Below are positions 1 to 8,781 of a DNA stretch of 64,000 bases, piece by piece (positions within the stretch are counted from its first letter, which is position 1; each line of letters begins with the position of its first letter). Position numbers and translations under genes: made by a program. The notes under the pieces are model-generated. The model searched no databases, was not told the origin of the DNA, and was given only the letters and a program-made list of their open reading frames with translations. The stretch is from UBA7672 sp040398465 (GTDB taxonomy: Bacteria > Pseudomonadota > Alphaproteobacteria > Caulobacterales > Hyphomonadaceae). The stretch is from the NCBI GenBank assembly GCA_040398465.1, contig JBBAUA010000002.1:62001-126000 (forward strand), read 5' to 3'.

Positions 1-29
1 TCGCAATTGGCTTTCGGCAGGTGCGGCCT

Positions 30-977
30 TCAGGCGGGATAAAGCGTCGCGAGTTCCTCGGCATAGGGCGCGTAGGAATCCTTCAGCGTTGCCTGGTTCA
101 GCAGCATGCTGGCTATGACCTTCGATCCGCCTGGCCGATAGACTGACGTCCGCGTCCAGTAGGATTCTGTCCGCCGGCTGCCGCTGAGGGCGACGATTTC
201 GCGCTCGATCTCGTAGTCCTCGCCGACAAACAGCGGGCCATCCATCATGCGGATTTCCTGGTCTGCGAACAGGCCCACGGCCGGTCCCTTGATGGGCAGG
301 CGATCCTCACGCGCGACGTACTGCACGAGCACGCTCACCATCTCCCAGGGGATGATGGGGCGGCCCCACGGATTGTCCTCGCCGGAGTACCAGGGCGAGG
401 GCTCAGTGATTTTCGCGAGCTTCTGGTTCAGCGAGAATGGGTAGAGGTCGCCCATGTGCTGGTCGGCATCCATGCGGATGCGGGTGCGGGATGTGCGGTG
501 TCCGACCTTGAGATCGCGCAGGATCACGGGTTGCTGCAAGGGCGACAGTTCGTTGAGGCGCAGGTCGAGCGCTGTTGGCGGCGCGTGGGATCCGGCGGAC
601 GCGGTGCCGCGCAGGACTTCGGTTCCATCCTTCTTGCTGGCCCAGATCGTCGCGTGATCCTCGCCCGGCTCACGCTCGATGAAGGCGCGGACCTCCTCTC
701 CTTCCATGACCATGTTGCGGTAGTGGGCAGAGAGGCAGCCCTCAGTGAGGAACCGCTGGCCCCAGATCGCTTCGGCCAGGGGAACAAACTGGCTGTAGTG
801 CGTGGGCCCCTCGATTGGGCCGGCCTTGAAACCCAGTTTCTGGGCCATGGCATCGTCGTGCAGCGAGACGTGGTTGTCGTAGCTTTGCTCGAGCAGCATG
901 TTCACCGGGGCGCGCCACGGCCCGGCCAGCACCTGGCCGATGGTTTCCAGCTTGGTGTCGAATGCGCGTGTCGCCAT
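30..977 (-). CDS. MaoC-like hotdog-fold hypothetical protein
   Basis: A 315-residue protein that looks like a double-hotdog (MaoC/thioesterase-like) protein: an N-terminal half with a GPIEGPTHYSQF segment and a C-terminal half rich in alternating hydrophobic strands. I chose the ATG at 977 because GGGAG lies seven bases upstream and the N-terminus MATRAFDTKLETIG is a natural start; a longer in-frame extension to 1340 is Arg-rich, out of family and antisense to the next gene. It is divergent from the DsbA-like gene. The substrate is unknown, possibly an acyl-CoA or related thioester by family. No clear catalytic Asp-His pair was confirmed by eye, so the function stays open. Confidence 0.6.
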   Translation of the reverse strand: MATRAFDTKLETIGQVLAGPWRAPVNMLLEQSYDNHVSLHDDAMAQKLGFKAGPIEGPTHYSQFVPLAEAIWGQRFLTEGCLSAHYRNMVMEGEEVRAFIEREPGEDHATIWASKKDGTEVLRGTASAGSHAPPTALDLRLNELSPLQQPVILRDLKVGHRTSRTRIRMDADQHMGDLYPFSLNQKLAKITEPSPWYSGEDNPWGRPIIPWEMVSVLVQYVAREDRLPIKGPAVGLFADQEIRMMDGPLFVGEDYEIEREIVALSGSRRTESYWTRTSVYRPGGSKVIASMLLNQATLKDSYAPYAEELATLYPA

Positions 978-1065
978 GGCTTTTCTCCCAAGGGGATTAT
1001 CGCGCCTGCGGCGACAGTGGCGCAAGGGCGGTCGCGGCGTTACATTGGGACAAAGGAGATCAGCC

Positions 1066-1725
1066 ATGGCCATGCCGCTGCGCATCGATTTTGTTTCAGA
1101 CGTGGCGTGCCCGTGGTGCGTCGTCGGTTTGCGGTCGCTGATGAAGGCCCTGGACGCCGTGGGCGACAAGGTCGAGGCCGAGATCCATTTCCAACCGTTC
1201 GAACTGAACCCGGACATGCCGCCGCAGGGCGAGAACACGGCGCAGCATGTCGCGCGGAAATACGGCGCCAATCCTGAGCGTTCAGCGGCATCCCGCAACG
1301 CCATCCGCGAGCATGGTGAGGCGCTTGGCTTCGATTTCAACTACAGTTCGGAGAGCCGCATCTGGAACACGTTCGATGCTCACCGACTGCTTTACTGGGC
1401 GGGGATCGAGGGGCGTCAGCTTGAATTGAAGGAAGCGCTGTTTGCCGCAAACTTCACCGAGCAGAAGTCGACGAGCGATCATGACGTTCTTGTCGGCGCG
1501 GCGAAGGTTGCCGGCCTTGATGCGGCCAAGGCAAAGGAAGTCCTGGAGTCGGGCGCCTACACGAAGGAGGTCCGCGCTGAAGAAGATGTCTGGCGCAACC
1601 GTGGCATCAATGCGGTGCCCTCAGTGATCTTCAACCAGCGCTGGATGATCCAGGGCGGCCAGCCACCTCGCGTGTTCGAGCAGGCGATCCGCCAGATCAT
1701 CGATGGAAGTGCGACGGCGGCGTAG
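1066..1725 (+). CDS. DsbA-family oxidoreductase (FrnE-like)
   Basis: A 219-residue thioredoxin-fold protein of the DsbA/FrnE family. The redox motif CPWC lies at residues 15-18, after the first strand, as in FrnE and 2-hydroxychromene-2-carboxylate isomerase relatives. There is no signal peptide, so a cytoplasmic disulfide oxidoreductase or isomerase role is likely. The cis-Pro region is visible as AVPSVIFNQRW near residue 185. The start is the ATG at 1066 with AAGGAG at 1053-1058; the longer frame beginning at 898 overlaps the divergent gene. It ends three bases before the stop of the convergent LOG-family gene. Confidence 0.88.
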   Translation: MAMPLRIDFVSDVACPWCVVGLRSLMKALDAVGDKVEAEIHFQPFELNPDMPPQGENTAQHVARKYGANPERSAASRNAIREHGEALGFDFNYSSESRIWNTFDAHRLLYWAGIEGRQLELKEALFAANFTEQKSTSDHDVLVGAAKVAGLDAAKAKEVLESGAYTKEVRAEEDVWRNRGINAVPSVIFNQRWMIQGGQPPRVFEQAIRQIIDGSATAA

Positions 1726-1728
1726 CGG

Positions 1729-2289
1729 TCAGCCCAGCACGATGGCGCGCTGGTGAAGCGCCTCCAGCGCCGCTTCGGGTGACGAGGTGTCAGCCATGAG
1801 CTGCCGGAAGCTTTCAGGCAGGAATCCGCCGTCGATCATGTGATCGACAAGCGTGAAGTAGGGACGCCAGTAGTTGTTCTCCGACAGGAAGGCCATCGGC
1901 TTGCTGTGCAGCGACAGCTTGGCCCAGCTGAGTGTTTCGACGGCTTCTTCCAGCGTGCCGATGCCGCCGGGCAGCACGATGAGGCCATCGGCCTCGTCGA
2001 GCAGGGCCTGTTTCCGCTGGTGCATGTTGTCGGTGTAGCGGTTCTCGATGCCGTCGAGCACACCCTCCAGCTCGCGCAGGAAATGCGGCATGACGCCGAG
2101 TACCTTGCCGCCGGCGTCGCGTGCGGAGGTGGCGACCGCGCCCATCAGGCCGACATTGCCGCCGCCATAGACGGTGCGCCAGCCGCGGGCCGCAATGGCC
2201 TTCCCGAGCTTCTGGGCAAGCTTGATGTAGCTGGGGTCGGATCCCGGGGCGGAGCCGCAATAGACCGTGACGGACGAAATTCCGGACAT
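1729..2289 (-). CDS. LOG family protein (TIGR00730-type Rossmann fold)
   Basis: A 186-residue protein of the LOG family, known as cytokinin riboside 5'-monophosphate phosphoribohydrolases or more generally nucleoside 5'-monophosphate N-glycosidases. The phosphate-binding GGGNVGLMG (about residues 42-50) and the family signature PGGIGTLEE (107-115) are both intact, and the length is typical. It is cytoplasmic and convergent with the DsbA-like gene. In bacteria without plant association the physiological substrate is often unclear, so nucleotide housekeeping is as likely as cytokinin release. Confidence 0.9.
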   Translation of the reverse strand: MSGISSVTVYCGSAPGSDPSYIKLAQKLGKAIAARGWRTVYGGGNVGLMGAVATSARDAGGKVLGVMPHFLRELEGVLDGIENRYTDNMHQRKQALLDEADGLIVLPGGIGTLEEAVETLSWAKLSLHSKPMAFLSENNYWRPYFTLVDHMIDGGFLPESFRQLMADTSSPEAALEALHQRAIVLG

Positions 2290-2458
2290 TCTTGTTCTCG
2301 CTTTTCTTCAACGCCTTAGATGCGACGGTTCGCGGCGGGGGGGAAGACGGGGCGACTGCGGCCGTTCTTCGGCGCTTTGTGCATGCTGACAAAGGGGCGG
2401 CAGGAGGGCGGCGCGGGAACTCTGGCGTTTCCGGCAGGCCGCGCCTATCTGTCTGCCC

Positions 2459-4309
2459 ATGGCCAGACATGCTCACGGTTCTTCCCCTACGGACGTCGAT
2501 GCGATCGAGTCGGGGGATGCCGGGATTGGGGTGTCCCTGGCGCGGATCAGCAAGATCATGTCGCGGCCGGAGTTGAGGCGGTGGCGGCCGGTTATGGTGC
2601 TGGCGCTGCTGCTGACGTTGGCCTCGAAAGTATTTGCGGTTTACGCGCCGGTATTCTTCGGCGACGCCATCAACGAGATGACCGGGCCGGATGCCGCGAT
2701 GGCGGCGGTTATCCTGCTGCTGGCCTGGTGGACGGGCGCGCGCCTGTTGTCGGCGAACCTGCCTTATCTGCGCGATGCATTGTTTGCGCCTGTGAGCCAG
2801 GATGCGCAGCGGCTGGTGGCGGTGGAGGCGTATGGCCATGCGCAGGGGCTGTCGCTTGCGTTTCACCAGACGCGGCGAACGGGGGCGTTGAACCGTGTGA
2901 TCGACCGGGGGGTTGCGGCGCTCGATTACCTGATCCGCTTTCTCGCTTTCAACATTGGGCCCACACTGATCGAACTGGCGCTGGCGGCTTATGTGCTGAC
3001 GACACGGTACAGCTGGATCGCTGCGGTGATCGCGGTTGTTACTGTGGCGCTCTATGCGGTGTTTACCGGCGTACTGACGGGATGGCGCGCGGAACAGCGG
3101 CGAAAGCTGAATTCGGCGGATACAGAGCTGCGCGCGCTGGCGGTGGACAGCCTTACCAATTTCGAGACGGTGAAGGCGTTCGCGGCGGAGACGCGGGAGA
3201 CGGAGCGCTACGATGCGGCGATGCGGACCTACAACCGCAACATGGTGGATGTGTCGCGTTCGCTCGCCCTGCTGAATGCGGGGCAGGATATCATCATGGC
3301 GCTGGGCCTGACCGCAGTGGCGGGGATCACGGCGCTGGCGACGTTCAACGGGCAGGTGCAGGCGGGCGACATGGCGGCGGTGGTGCTGATCATGAGCAAC
3401 CTTTACCGGCCGTTGTCGGTGCTGGGCTGGGCCTTCCGCGAGATCAAGCAGGGCGCGATCGATCTCGAGAAGCTTTATGGATTGCTCAACATGAAGCCCG
3501 ATGTGCAGGACGCGCCGGATGCTAAGCCGCTGGTGGTCAAGGGCGGCGAGGTGCGGTTCGAGGGCGTGAGCTTCACGCATGATGCGCGCTCGGCTGGGAT
3601 CGATGGCGTGTCGTTCACCGTGCCCGCGGGGACCAAGCTGGCGGTGGTGGGCCCGTCTGGTTCGGGCAAGTCGACGCTGCTGAAGCTGCTGTTCCGGTTC
3701 TACGACACCAAGGGCGGACGCGTGCTGGTGGATGGGCAGGATGTGCGTGGGATGCAGCAGAAATCGCTACGCGACGCCATCGGGCTGGTGCCGCAGGACG
3801 TGGTGCTGTTCAACGCCTCGATGAAGGAGAACGTGCTCTATGGCAGGCCTGACGCCAGCGAAGGGGAGCTGCGCGAAGCTGCTACGCGAGCGCAGCTGAT
3901 CGAGTTTATCGACCGGCTCCCGAATGGGTGGGATACGCGGGTCGGCGAGCGAGGCGTGAAGCTGTCCGGCGGCGAACGGCAGCGCGTGGGCATTGCGCGC
4001 GCCATCCTGAAGAATCCGGCGATACTTGTGCTGGACGAGGCGACGAGCGCGTTGGACTCAGCGACAGAGCAGGAGGTTCAGGGCGCACTGGACGAGGCGG
4101 CCAAGGGGCGCACGACGCTGATGGTTGCGCACCGGCTATCGACGGTGGCGGGGGCGGACGAGATCATCGTGCTGGACGCTGGCAAGATTGTGGAGCGGGG
4201 CACGCATCGCGAGCTGCTCGATCGTGGCGGCCTGTATGCGGATCTGTGGAGCCGGCAGTCGCGCGCGCATGAGGATGCGGATGCGATGGTAGCGGAACGG
4301 GTTGCGTAG
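2459..4309 (+). CDS. Atm1/HMT-type ABC transporter, fused membrane and ATPase domains
   Basis: A 616-residue half-transporter. An N-terminal membrane domain with about six hydrophobic segments (residues 40-310) is followed by an ATPase domain with Walker A GPSGSGKST (about 398), signature LSGGERQ (about 502) and Walker B ILVLDEATSALD (about 522). Order, length and sequence style match the Atm1/ABCB7 class of inner-membrane exporters, which work as homodimers and move glutathione-linked sulfur, Fe-S-related or heavy-metal adducts. The first in-frame ATG has no good Shine-Dalgarno, so the true start may lie slightly downstream. The next gene starts two bases after its stop, suggesting co-transcription. 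Confidence 0.9.
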   Translation: MARHAHGSSPTDVDAIESGDAGIGVSLARISKIMSRPELRRWRPVMVLALLLTLASKVFAVYAPVFFGDAINEMTGPDAAMAAVILLLAWWTGARLLSANLPYLRDALFAPVSQDAQRLVAVEAYGHAQGLSLAFHQTRRTGALNRVIDRGVAALDYLIRFLAFNIGPTLIELALAAYVLTTRYSWIAAVIAVVTVALYAVFTGVLTGWRAEQRRKLNSADTELRALAVDSLTNFETVKAFAAETRETERYDAAMRTYNRNMVDVSRSLALLNAGQDIIMALGLTAVAGITALATFNGQVQAGDMAAVVLIMSNLYRPLSVLGWAFREIKQGAIDLEKLYGLLNMKPDVQDAPDAKPLVVKGGEVRFEGVSFTHDARSAGIDGVSFTVPAGTKLAVVGPSGSGKSTLLKLLFRFYDTKGGRVLVDGQDVRGMQQKSLRDAIGLVPQDVVLFNASMKENVLYGRPDASEGELREAATRAQLIEFIDRLPNGWDTRVGERGVKLSGGERQRVGIARAILKNPAILVLDEATSALDSATEQEVQGALDEAAKGRTTLMVAHRLSTVAGADEIIVLDAGKIVERGTHRELLDRGGLYADLWSRQSRAHEDADAMVAERVA

Positions 4310-4311
4310 TC

Positions 4312-4830
4312 GTGAGCGTGGATCTCGACCCGTGGGAGGGCGCGCGAGCCTTGTGCGGAGCGGGTAACTTGCGCGAGGTGCGACGGGCGGGCTTTGCACC
4401 GATGCTCTGCAAAGAAGAAGTCGATCTGGAGCTGGAGTTTCACGGGCAGTGCGGAGCTGCGATCTTCCGCGTGATGGTTGGCGCTACCGGCGCCAGCGAT
4501 CTCCGGATTGCTGAGGGAACGGCTCTTGAACTGTCGGCGGGGCATCTGCGCGAGCAAGAACCGAATGCCTGGCGCGAGACTTGTGCTGCATGGCGCATCG
4601 TACAGGAACCAGATGCGGAATGGGCACTGGGTGCGCGACTGTCTCGGCCTGTGCGGATAGAAATGACGAAGCCTTACATTTCGACCGCGGGCTTCGCGTT
4701 TGATTGCAGTCGTGACGGCGAGATGATTGGCCGCCTCATCCTATTTGCGGAGTCGGACATCCTGTTTGCGGTTCGGGAAGATCATCCGGAAGTGACGAAG
4801 TATGGACTGCGCGGACTGCACGAAGGCTAG
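4312..4830 (+). CDS. Hypothetical protein
   Basis: A 172-residue soluble protein that I do not recognise. It starts with GTG two bases after the ABC transporter stop, so it is very probably translated from the same message. It carries several cysteines (about residues 15, 33, 47, 91 and 131) and ends in RGLHEG. No signal peptide or membrane segment is visible. Its TAG stop lies in the palindromic tetramer CTAG that also supplies the stop of the convergent cupin gene. A role linked to the exporter is possible from position only. Confidence 0.6.
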   Translation: MSVDLDPWEGARALCGAGNLREVRRAGFAPMLCKEEVDLELEFHGQCGAAIFRVMVGATGASDLRIAEGTALELSAGHLREQEPNAWRETCAAWRIVQEPDAEWALGARLSRPVRIEMTKPYISTAGFAFDCSRDGEMIGRLILFAESDILFAVREDHPEVTKYGLRGLHEG

Positions 4831-5249
4831 TTCGCAACCCACTTCGTCCCGGTCGGCGCCATGCCGGATTCCTGGTAGACGGCCTCGCCCTTGCCGATGG
4901 CGTAGTGGGGGTCGTTGGCCTTGGCGACGAACACGCTTCCCGCCGGATAGATTCTGGTCGCTCTGGGGTCTGCTGTCGTGCCGAAGCCGTAGTGCAGAAC
5001 GCCGGAGAGGACGGTGATCATGCGGTCGTCGGGATGGCTGTGTGGCGGCATCAGCGCGCCGTCGGTGATGTGGACGCGAATCGTGTAGAGCCCGGGTTGG
5101 GTCGGCCCGCCCAGCACAAAGGCGGCGTTCATGCCGGTTGCATTGGCGATCGGGGCGTAGGTGACGCCCTGGATCCAGTGATCGTGGACGGCGGGTGCGC
5201 TGGTGCAGCCCGTCAGGGCCAATGCGGAAAGCGAAAGCATCAGTCGCAT
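4827..5249 (-). CDS. Cupin-domain lipoprotein
   Basis: A 140-residue small secreted protein. The first 15 residues form a lipoprotein signal with lipobox LALTGC (lipidated Cys15). A single cupin domain follows, with the metal-type motif around MPPHSHPDD (His70, His72) and a second strand pair near LSGVLHYGFG. Cupins of this kind bind a metal and small ligands; the substrate is not evident. The ATG at 5249 was chosen because GGGAG precedes it and it gives an intact lipoprotein signal; an upstream extension to 5351 lacks family similarity. It is divergent from the YghU-like gene. Confidence 0.75.
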   Translation of the reverse strand: MRLMLSLSALALTGCTSAPAVHDHWIQGVTYAPIANATGMNAAFVLGGPTQPGLYTIRVHITDGALMPPHSHPDDRMITVLSGVLHYGFGTTADPRATRIYPAGSVFVAKANDPHYAIGKGEAVYQESGMAPTGTKWVAN

Positions 5250-5376
5250 CGAAAACTCCCGATCCTGACGGCAGCCTTTCCTGATCTGCAGGCGCAGTAA
5301 AGAGCCAGTATTGAGCAGGCGCCTTGTCTCGCTGCGTGTCGTATCGCACATCAGTCTGTCGCCGAAGGAACAGTGA

Positions 5377-6252
5377 ATGACCGATTCCGCTGCCTACGCC
5401 CCCCCGCAGGTCTGGACCTGGAACAAGGAAAGCGGCGGGCGCTTCGCCAACATCAACCGGCCGATCGCGGGGCCGACGCACGAAAAGGTGCTCGCAATCG
5501 GCAAGCATCCGATCCAGCTTTACTCGCTGGGCACGCCCAACGGCGTGAAAGTGACGGTGATGCTCGAAGAGCTGCTGGCGCTTGGTCATGCGGGTGCCGA
5601 TTATGATGCCTGGCTGATAAACATCGGCAAGGGTGAGCAGTTCTCGAGCGGGTATGTGGACATCAACCCGAACTCGAAGATTCCGGTGATGGTTGATCAT
5701 GGCGAACCAAAGCCGGTGCGGGTGTTCGAGTCCGGTTCGATCCTTGTGTACCTTGCGGAGAAGTTCGGTGCGTTTCTGCCGACCGATCGCGCAGCGCGAA
5801 CGGAGACCCTGAACTGGCTGTTCTGGCAGATGGGCTCTGCACCGTTTCTCGGCGGCGGCTTTGGACATTTTTACGCGTATGCGCCCGAGAAGTGGGAATA
5901 CCCGATCGACCGCTATGCGATGGAAGTGAAGCGGCAGCTGGATGTGCTGGATCGAAGGTTGGGCGAGAGCGAGTATCTTGCCGGCAGTAACTACACGATT
6001 GCCGACATGTCTGTCTGGCCGTGGTATGGCGCGCTGGTGAAGGGTGTTCTCTACAACGCTGGCGAGTTCCTCGCTGTGCATGAGTACAAGAACGTCATCC
6101 GCTGGACGGAGCAGATTGCCGGGCGCGCCGCGGTGAAGCGAGGACGGATGGTCAACCGCACGTTCGGGACGCCGGAGAGCCAGCTGCACGAGCGGCATGA
6201 TGCGAGCGATTTCGAGCTGAGGACTCAGGACAAGCTCAACCCATCGACCTGA
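5377..6252 (+). CDS. yghU: Glutathione-dependent disulfide-bond oxidoreductase, YghU-like GST
   Basis: A 291-residue protein of the YghU/YfcG branch of the GST superfamily. The N-terminal thioredoxin-like domain begins after an extension typical of YghU (the segment around WTWNKESGGRFANINRPIAG) and carries SLGTPNGVKV near residue 50, where glutathione binds. The helical C-terminal domain contains IADMSVWPWYG. Enzymes of this branch reduce disulfides with two bound glutathiones. Together with the two glutathione peroxidases 2-3 kb away it forms a local thiol/peroxide block, though spacing does not show a shared operon. Gene symbol by similarity. Confidence 0.88.
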   Translation: MTDSAAYAPPQVWTWNKESGGRFANINRPIAGPTHEKVLAIGKHPIQLYSLGTPNGVKVTVMLEELLALGHAGADYDAWLINIGKGEQFSSGYVDINPNSKIPVMVDHGEPKPVRVFESGSILVYLAEKFGAFLPTDRAARTETLNWLFWQMGSAPFLGGGFGHFYAYAPEKWEYPIDRYAMEVKRQLDVLDRRLGESEYLAGSNYTIADMSVWPWYGALVKGVLYNAGEFLAVHEYKNVIRWTEQIAGRAAVKRGRMVNRTFGTPESQLHERHDASDFELRTQDKLNPST

Positions 6253-6310
6253 AGGCGTTGACCTGCGCTGGCTCTGGTGCGAGCCGGGCCTTCAACCAAA
6301 GGGGGGGTGC

Positions 6311-7090
6311 ATGCGCGCGTTTTTCTTTGCGGTTGGCTTCTGGTGGGTGTCGATCCTCTACGTGTTCATGGCTGCCCTGCTGGCGCTTGTGCCGGGGCGC
6401 GGGGGCGTGCGTTGGGCGGTGAAGCGCTATACGCATCGCGTGGTCGGGCTCATGAAGCTGGTCGGCATCGTGCCTGACGTGCGGGGGCTCGAACGATTGC
6501 CACCTGCGCCGTTCATTCTCGCGCCAAAGCATTCGAGCTATGGCGACGGCTTCCTGATGTACATCCAGTTTGACGACGTGGCTTTCGTAACGGGTGACCA
6601 CCTCGAGCGATTCCCGCTGGTGCCGAAGGTACTCGAGAAGCTGGGCGCGATCGTGATCGACAATTGCGGCGGTCCGGAAGCGCGCAAGGATCTGGCGGCG
6701 AGCTTTGCAAAGGCGGCGGAAGAAAAGCGCATCGTGCTGATCTATCCCGAGGGGCATCTCACCAAGGTTGGCGAGCACAAGCGCATCCGCGCCGGCGTGT
6801 GGCACATGCAGGAGACCTCGCAATGGCCGGTGGTGCCGGTGGCGACCAGTCTTGGCCTCCGCTGGCAGGAGCAGGACTATGCGAAGTTTCCGGGCCCGGC
6901 CGTGATCGAGTTTCTTGATCCGATCCCGCCCGGGCTGGGCAAGGATGAGATGGTGGAACGGCTGGGCAAAGCGATACGGACGAATACGGACCGGCTGATT
7001 GAGGAAGGTCGACAGTGGGACAAGGCGAATGGAGTCGTTCGCAAGCCAACGAAGCCATCACCTGTTGTAGAGTACGAGCCGCCCACCTAG
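6311..7090 (+). CDS. plsC: 1-acyl-sn-glycerol-3-phosphate acyltransferase (PlsC family)
   Basis: A 259-residue membrane-associated acyltransferase that transfers a fatty acyl chain to lysophosphatidic acid during phospholipid synthesis. Motif I appears as HSSYGD (His74, Asp79) and motif III as YPEG (145-148). A hydrophobic N-terminal segment (residues 5-28) is the membrane anchor. Length is typical. It follows the YghU-like gene by about 60 bases; that gap holds an imperfect inverted repeat (TGAAGGC at 6250-6256 with GCCTTCA near 6290) without a T-run. Paralogues are common, so the exact acceptor is not certain. Confidence 0.88.
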   Translation: MRAFFFAVGFWWVSILYVFMAALLALVPGRGGVRWAVKRYTHRVVGLMKLVGIVPDVRGLERLPPAPFILAPKHSSYGDGFLMYIQFDDVAFVTGDHLERFPLVPKVLEKLGAIVIDNCGGPEARKDLAASFAKAAEEKRIVLIYPEGHLTKVGEHKRIRAGVWHMQETSQWPVVPVATSLGLRWQEQDYAKFPGPAVIEFLDPIPPGLGKDEMVERLGKAIRTNTDRLIEEGRQWDKANGVVRKPTKPSPVVEYEPPT

Positions 7091-7116
7091 CTTTGTCCGA
7101 CAACTAAGGAGGTCCA

Positions 7117-7344
7117 ATGGCCCGCAAACCGCAGCGTGATGTCGAGAAAAGCTACACCCGAGCGCAGTTCGTCGCAAAGATACGGCGGTTCGCCGATAGC
7201 ATCGAGGCGGGCGAGCCGTTCGTGATCCAGGTCGCTGGAGAGCGCATCCATGCGCCCGCGCGGGCCGTATTCAACATCGAGCACGAGCGCGGAAGCGACG
7301 GCGAAGAGATCGAGTTCCAGATGAAATGGAAGGCCGACAAATGA
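7117..7344 (+). CDS. Amphi-Trp domain protein
   Basis: A 75-residue protein matching the small amphi-Trp domain family: a basic N-terminus, a helix (FVAKIRRFADSIEAG), and a strand region ending in the diagnostic IEFQMKW. The family has no established biochemical function. It is preceded by AAGGAGG about five bases before the ATG. Its stop overlaps the start of the first glutathione peroxidase as ATGA at 7341-7344, so the two are translationally coupled, which suggests an oxidative-stress setting for it here. Confidence 0.8.
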   Translation: MARKPQRDVEKSYTRAQFVAKIRRFADSIEAGEPFVIQVAGERIHAPARAVFNIEHERGSDGEEIEFQMKWKADK

Positions 7345-7817
7345 CAACTGCTCATGATTTCAGCTTCACTGCGATCGACGGCAAGGCTTTGCCGCTGAGC
7401 CAGTTCAAAGGGCATCCGGTGCTGGTCGTGAATGTGGCGTCGAAGTGCGGGCTGACGCCGCAGTATGAGGGACTGGTATCGCTGTATCACGACCTCAAAG
7501 ACAAGGGGCTTGTCGTGCTCGGCGTGCCGTCGAACCAGTTCATGGGTCAGGAGCCTGGGACGAACGACGAGATCGCATCGTTCTGTTCGACGACGTTCGG
7601 GGTGGATTTTCCGCTCACGGAGAAAACGGACGTGAAGGGCGACACGGCCCATCCCTTCTACAAGTGGATGAAGCAGGAGCTGGGCGAGCCGGCCGACCCG
7701 CTGTGGAATTTTCACAAGCTGCTGGTTGGCAAGGACGGCCAGCCCATCATGGCGTTCGGCCCGCGCACAGAGCCGACCGCGCCTGAGATCCGCCAGGCCG
7801 TCGAGGCGGCGCTTTAG
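7341..7817 (+). CDS. Glutathione peroxidase family protein (copy 1)
   Basis: A 158-residue thiol peroxidase of the glutathione-peroxidase family, which reduces hydrogen peroxide or lipid hydroperoxides. The peroxidatic Cys36 lies in NVASKCGLT, Gln70 in NQFMGQEPG, and the Trp-Asn pair in WNFHKLL. Cys82 sits where a resolving cysteine is usual. The position before NQF is Ser63, where copy 2 has Cys. There is no selenocysteine codon and no signal peptide. The start overlaps the amphi-Trp stop; the longer frame start at 7326 lies inside that gene. It is separated from copy 2 by one NTF2-like gene. Confidence 0.92.
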   Translation: MTTAHDFSFTAIDGKALPLSQFKGHPVLVVNVASKCGLTPQYEGLVSLYHDLKDKGLVVLGVPSNQFMGQEPGTNDEIASFCSTTFGVDFPLTEKTDVKGDTAHPFYKWMKQELGEPADPLWNFHKLLVGKDGQPIMAFGPRTEPTAPEIRQAVEAAL

Positions 7818-7827
7818 GGAGGGCGAG

Positions 7828-8304
7828 ATGTTCAGTCTTGCGCTGCTGTTGATGGATATCGAGGGACTCGAGCAACGCGCAGCCGTACTCGAAGCAGTAC
7901 GCGACGAAATCCAGTATGGGATCGAGGCGACGACCGCTGAAGACATCGACCGCTACATGGAAGGCGTACCTCGAGACCTGCGTATCCTCGAGGACGATGG
8001 CTCAGTCACTGACTGGGGCGCATTGAAAGCCAAGCAGCTGCAGGTGTGGGACATCCTCACACGGACGAACCTGCTGGAGATCAATGTCACTCGCCTTGAA
8101 GTCGGGTGTGACGGGACGTGCGCGACAGCGACCACGGATCAGCGCTGGGACCGCCAGATGCTGGGCAAGGACGGTGTGACGGAGTTCAACATCGTCACGA
8201 CGCAAAAGCATATCGAAGCGTGGGAGATGCGGAACAGTCGCTGGGTGCAGGTCAGCATCGAAGAGCTGGGCGGCACGACACTCGTTGATGGAAAGCCCTA
8301 CTGA
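7828..8304 (+). CDS. Hypothetical protein, possibly NTF2/SnoaL-like
   Basis: A 158-residue protein starting at the ATG at 7828, after GGAGGGCGAG. The pattern of a long N-terminal helix (AAVLEAVRDEIQYGIEA), the helix turn DIDRYMEG, and C-terminal strands with repeated Trp and Val (RWDRQML, HIEAWEMRNSRWVQVS) resembles the NTF2-like fold used by SnoaL and DUF4440 proteins, but I could not fix a family. It is ten bases after copy 1 and directly abuts copy 2 (TGA then ATG), so the three are surely co-expressed. The function is unknown; a ligand-binding role in peroxide handling is inference. Confidence 0.55.
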   Translation: MFSLALLLMDIEGLEQRAAVLEAVRDEIQYGIEATTAEDIDRYMEGVPRDLRILEDDGSVTDWGALKAKQLQVWDILTRTNLLEINVTRLEVGCDGTCATATTDQRWDRQMLGKDGVTEFNIVTTQKHIEAWEMRNSRWVQVSIEELGGTTLVDGKPY

Positions 8305-8781
8305 ATGACAACTGCATTCGATTTCTCGTTCACGGGCCTCAATGGCGAGCCGCTGCCGCTGAAGAAGTTCGAAGGGCAGGCATTGCTGGTCGTGAACGTG
8401 GCGTCGAAGTGTGGGTTCACGCCTCAGTATGCGGGACTGCAGGCGCTTTATCAGGAGATGCATCCGCGCGGGCTCACGGTGCTCGGCGTTCCGTGCAACC
8501 AGTTCCTCTGGCAGGAGCCGGCGAAGGAAACCGAGATCGCTGCGTTCTGCGCGGTTACCTATTCCGTCACCTTTCCGATGACGGAGAAGATCCACGTGAA
8601 GGGCGGCCATGCGCATCCATACTTCAAGTGGATGCGGGAGCGGCTCGGCAAGGCGGCCCACCCGGCGTGGAATTTCCACAAGCTGCTGACCGACAACACC
8701 GGGGCGCCCGTGGCCGCTTTCAAGTCCAAGGTCGAGCCGGGAAGCGCGGAATTGCGGGGCGCTATCGCGCGCGCTCTGTAG
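8305..8781 (+). CDS. Glutathione peroxidase family protein (copy 2)
   Basis: A 158-residue paralogue of the gene at 7341, the same length and colinear throughout. Peroxidatic Cys36 (NVASKCGFT), Gln70 (NQFLWQEP), the WNFHKLL motif and Cys82 are all present; unlike copy 1 it also has Cys63 in the common PCNQF motif. The two copies are diverged enough that this is an old duplication, not a recent tandem copy. It starts immediately at the stop of the NTF2-like gene. About 300 bases without a gene follow. Confidence 0.92.
   Translation: MTTAFDFSFTGLNGEPLPLKKFEGQALLVVNVASKCGFTPQYAGLQALYQEMHPRGLTVLGVPCNQFLWQEPAKETEIAAFCAVTYSVTFPMTEKIHVKGGHAHPYFKWMRERLGKAAHPAWNFHKLLTDNTGAPVAAFKSKVEPGSAELRGAIARAL

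Noticed and set aside
6250..6296. Inverted repeat as terminator after the YghU-like gene
   Set aside because: Weak, long loop and no T-run; not convincing as a terminator.
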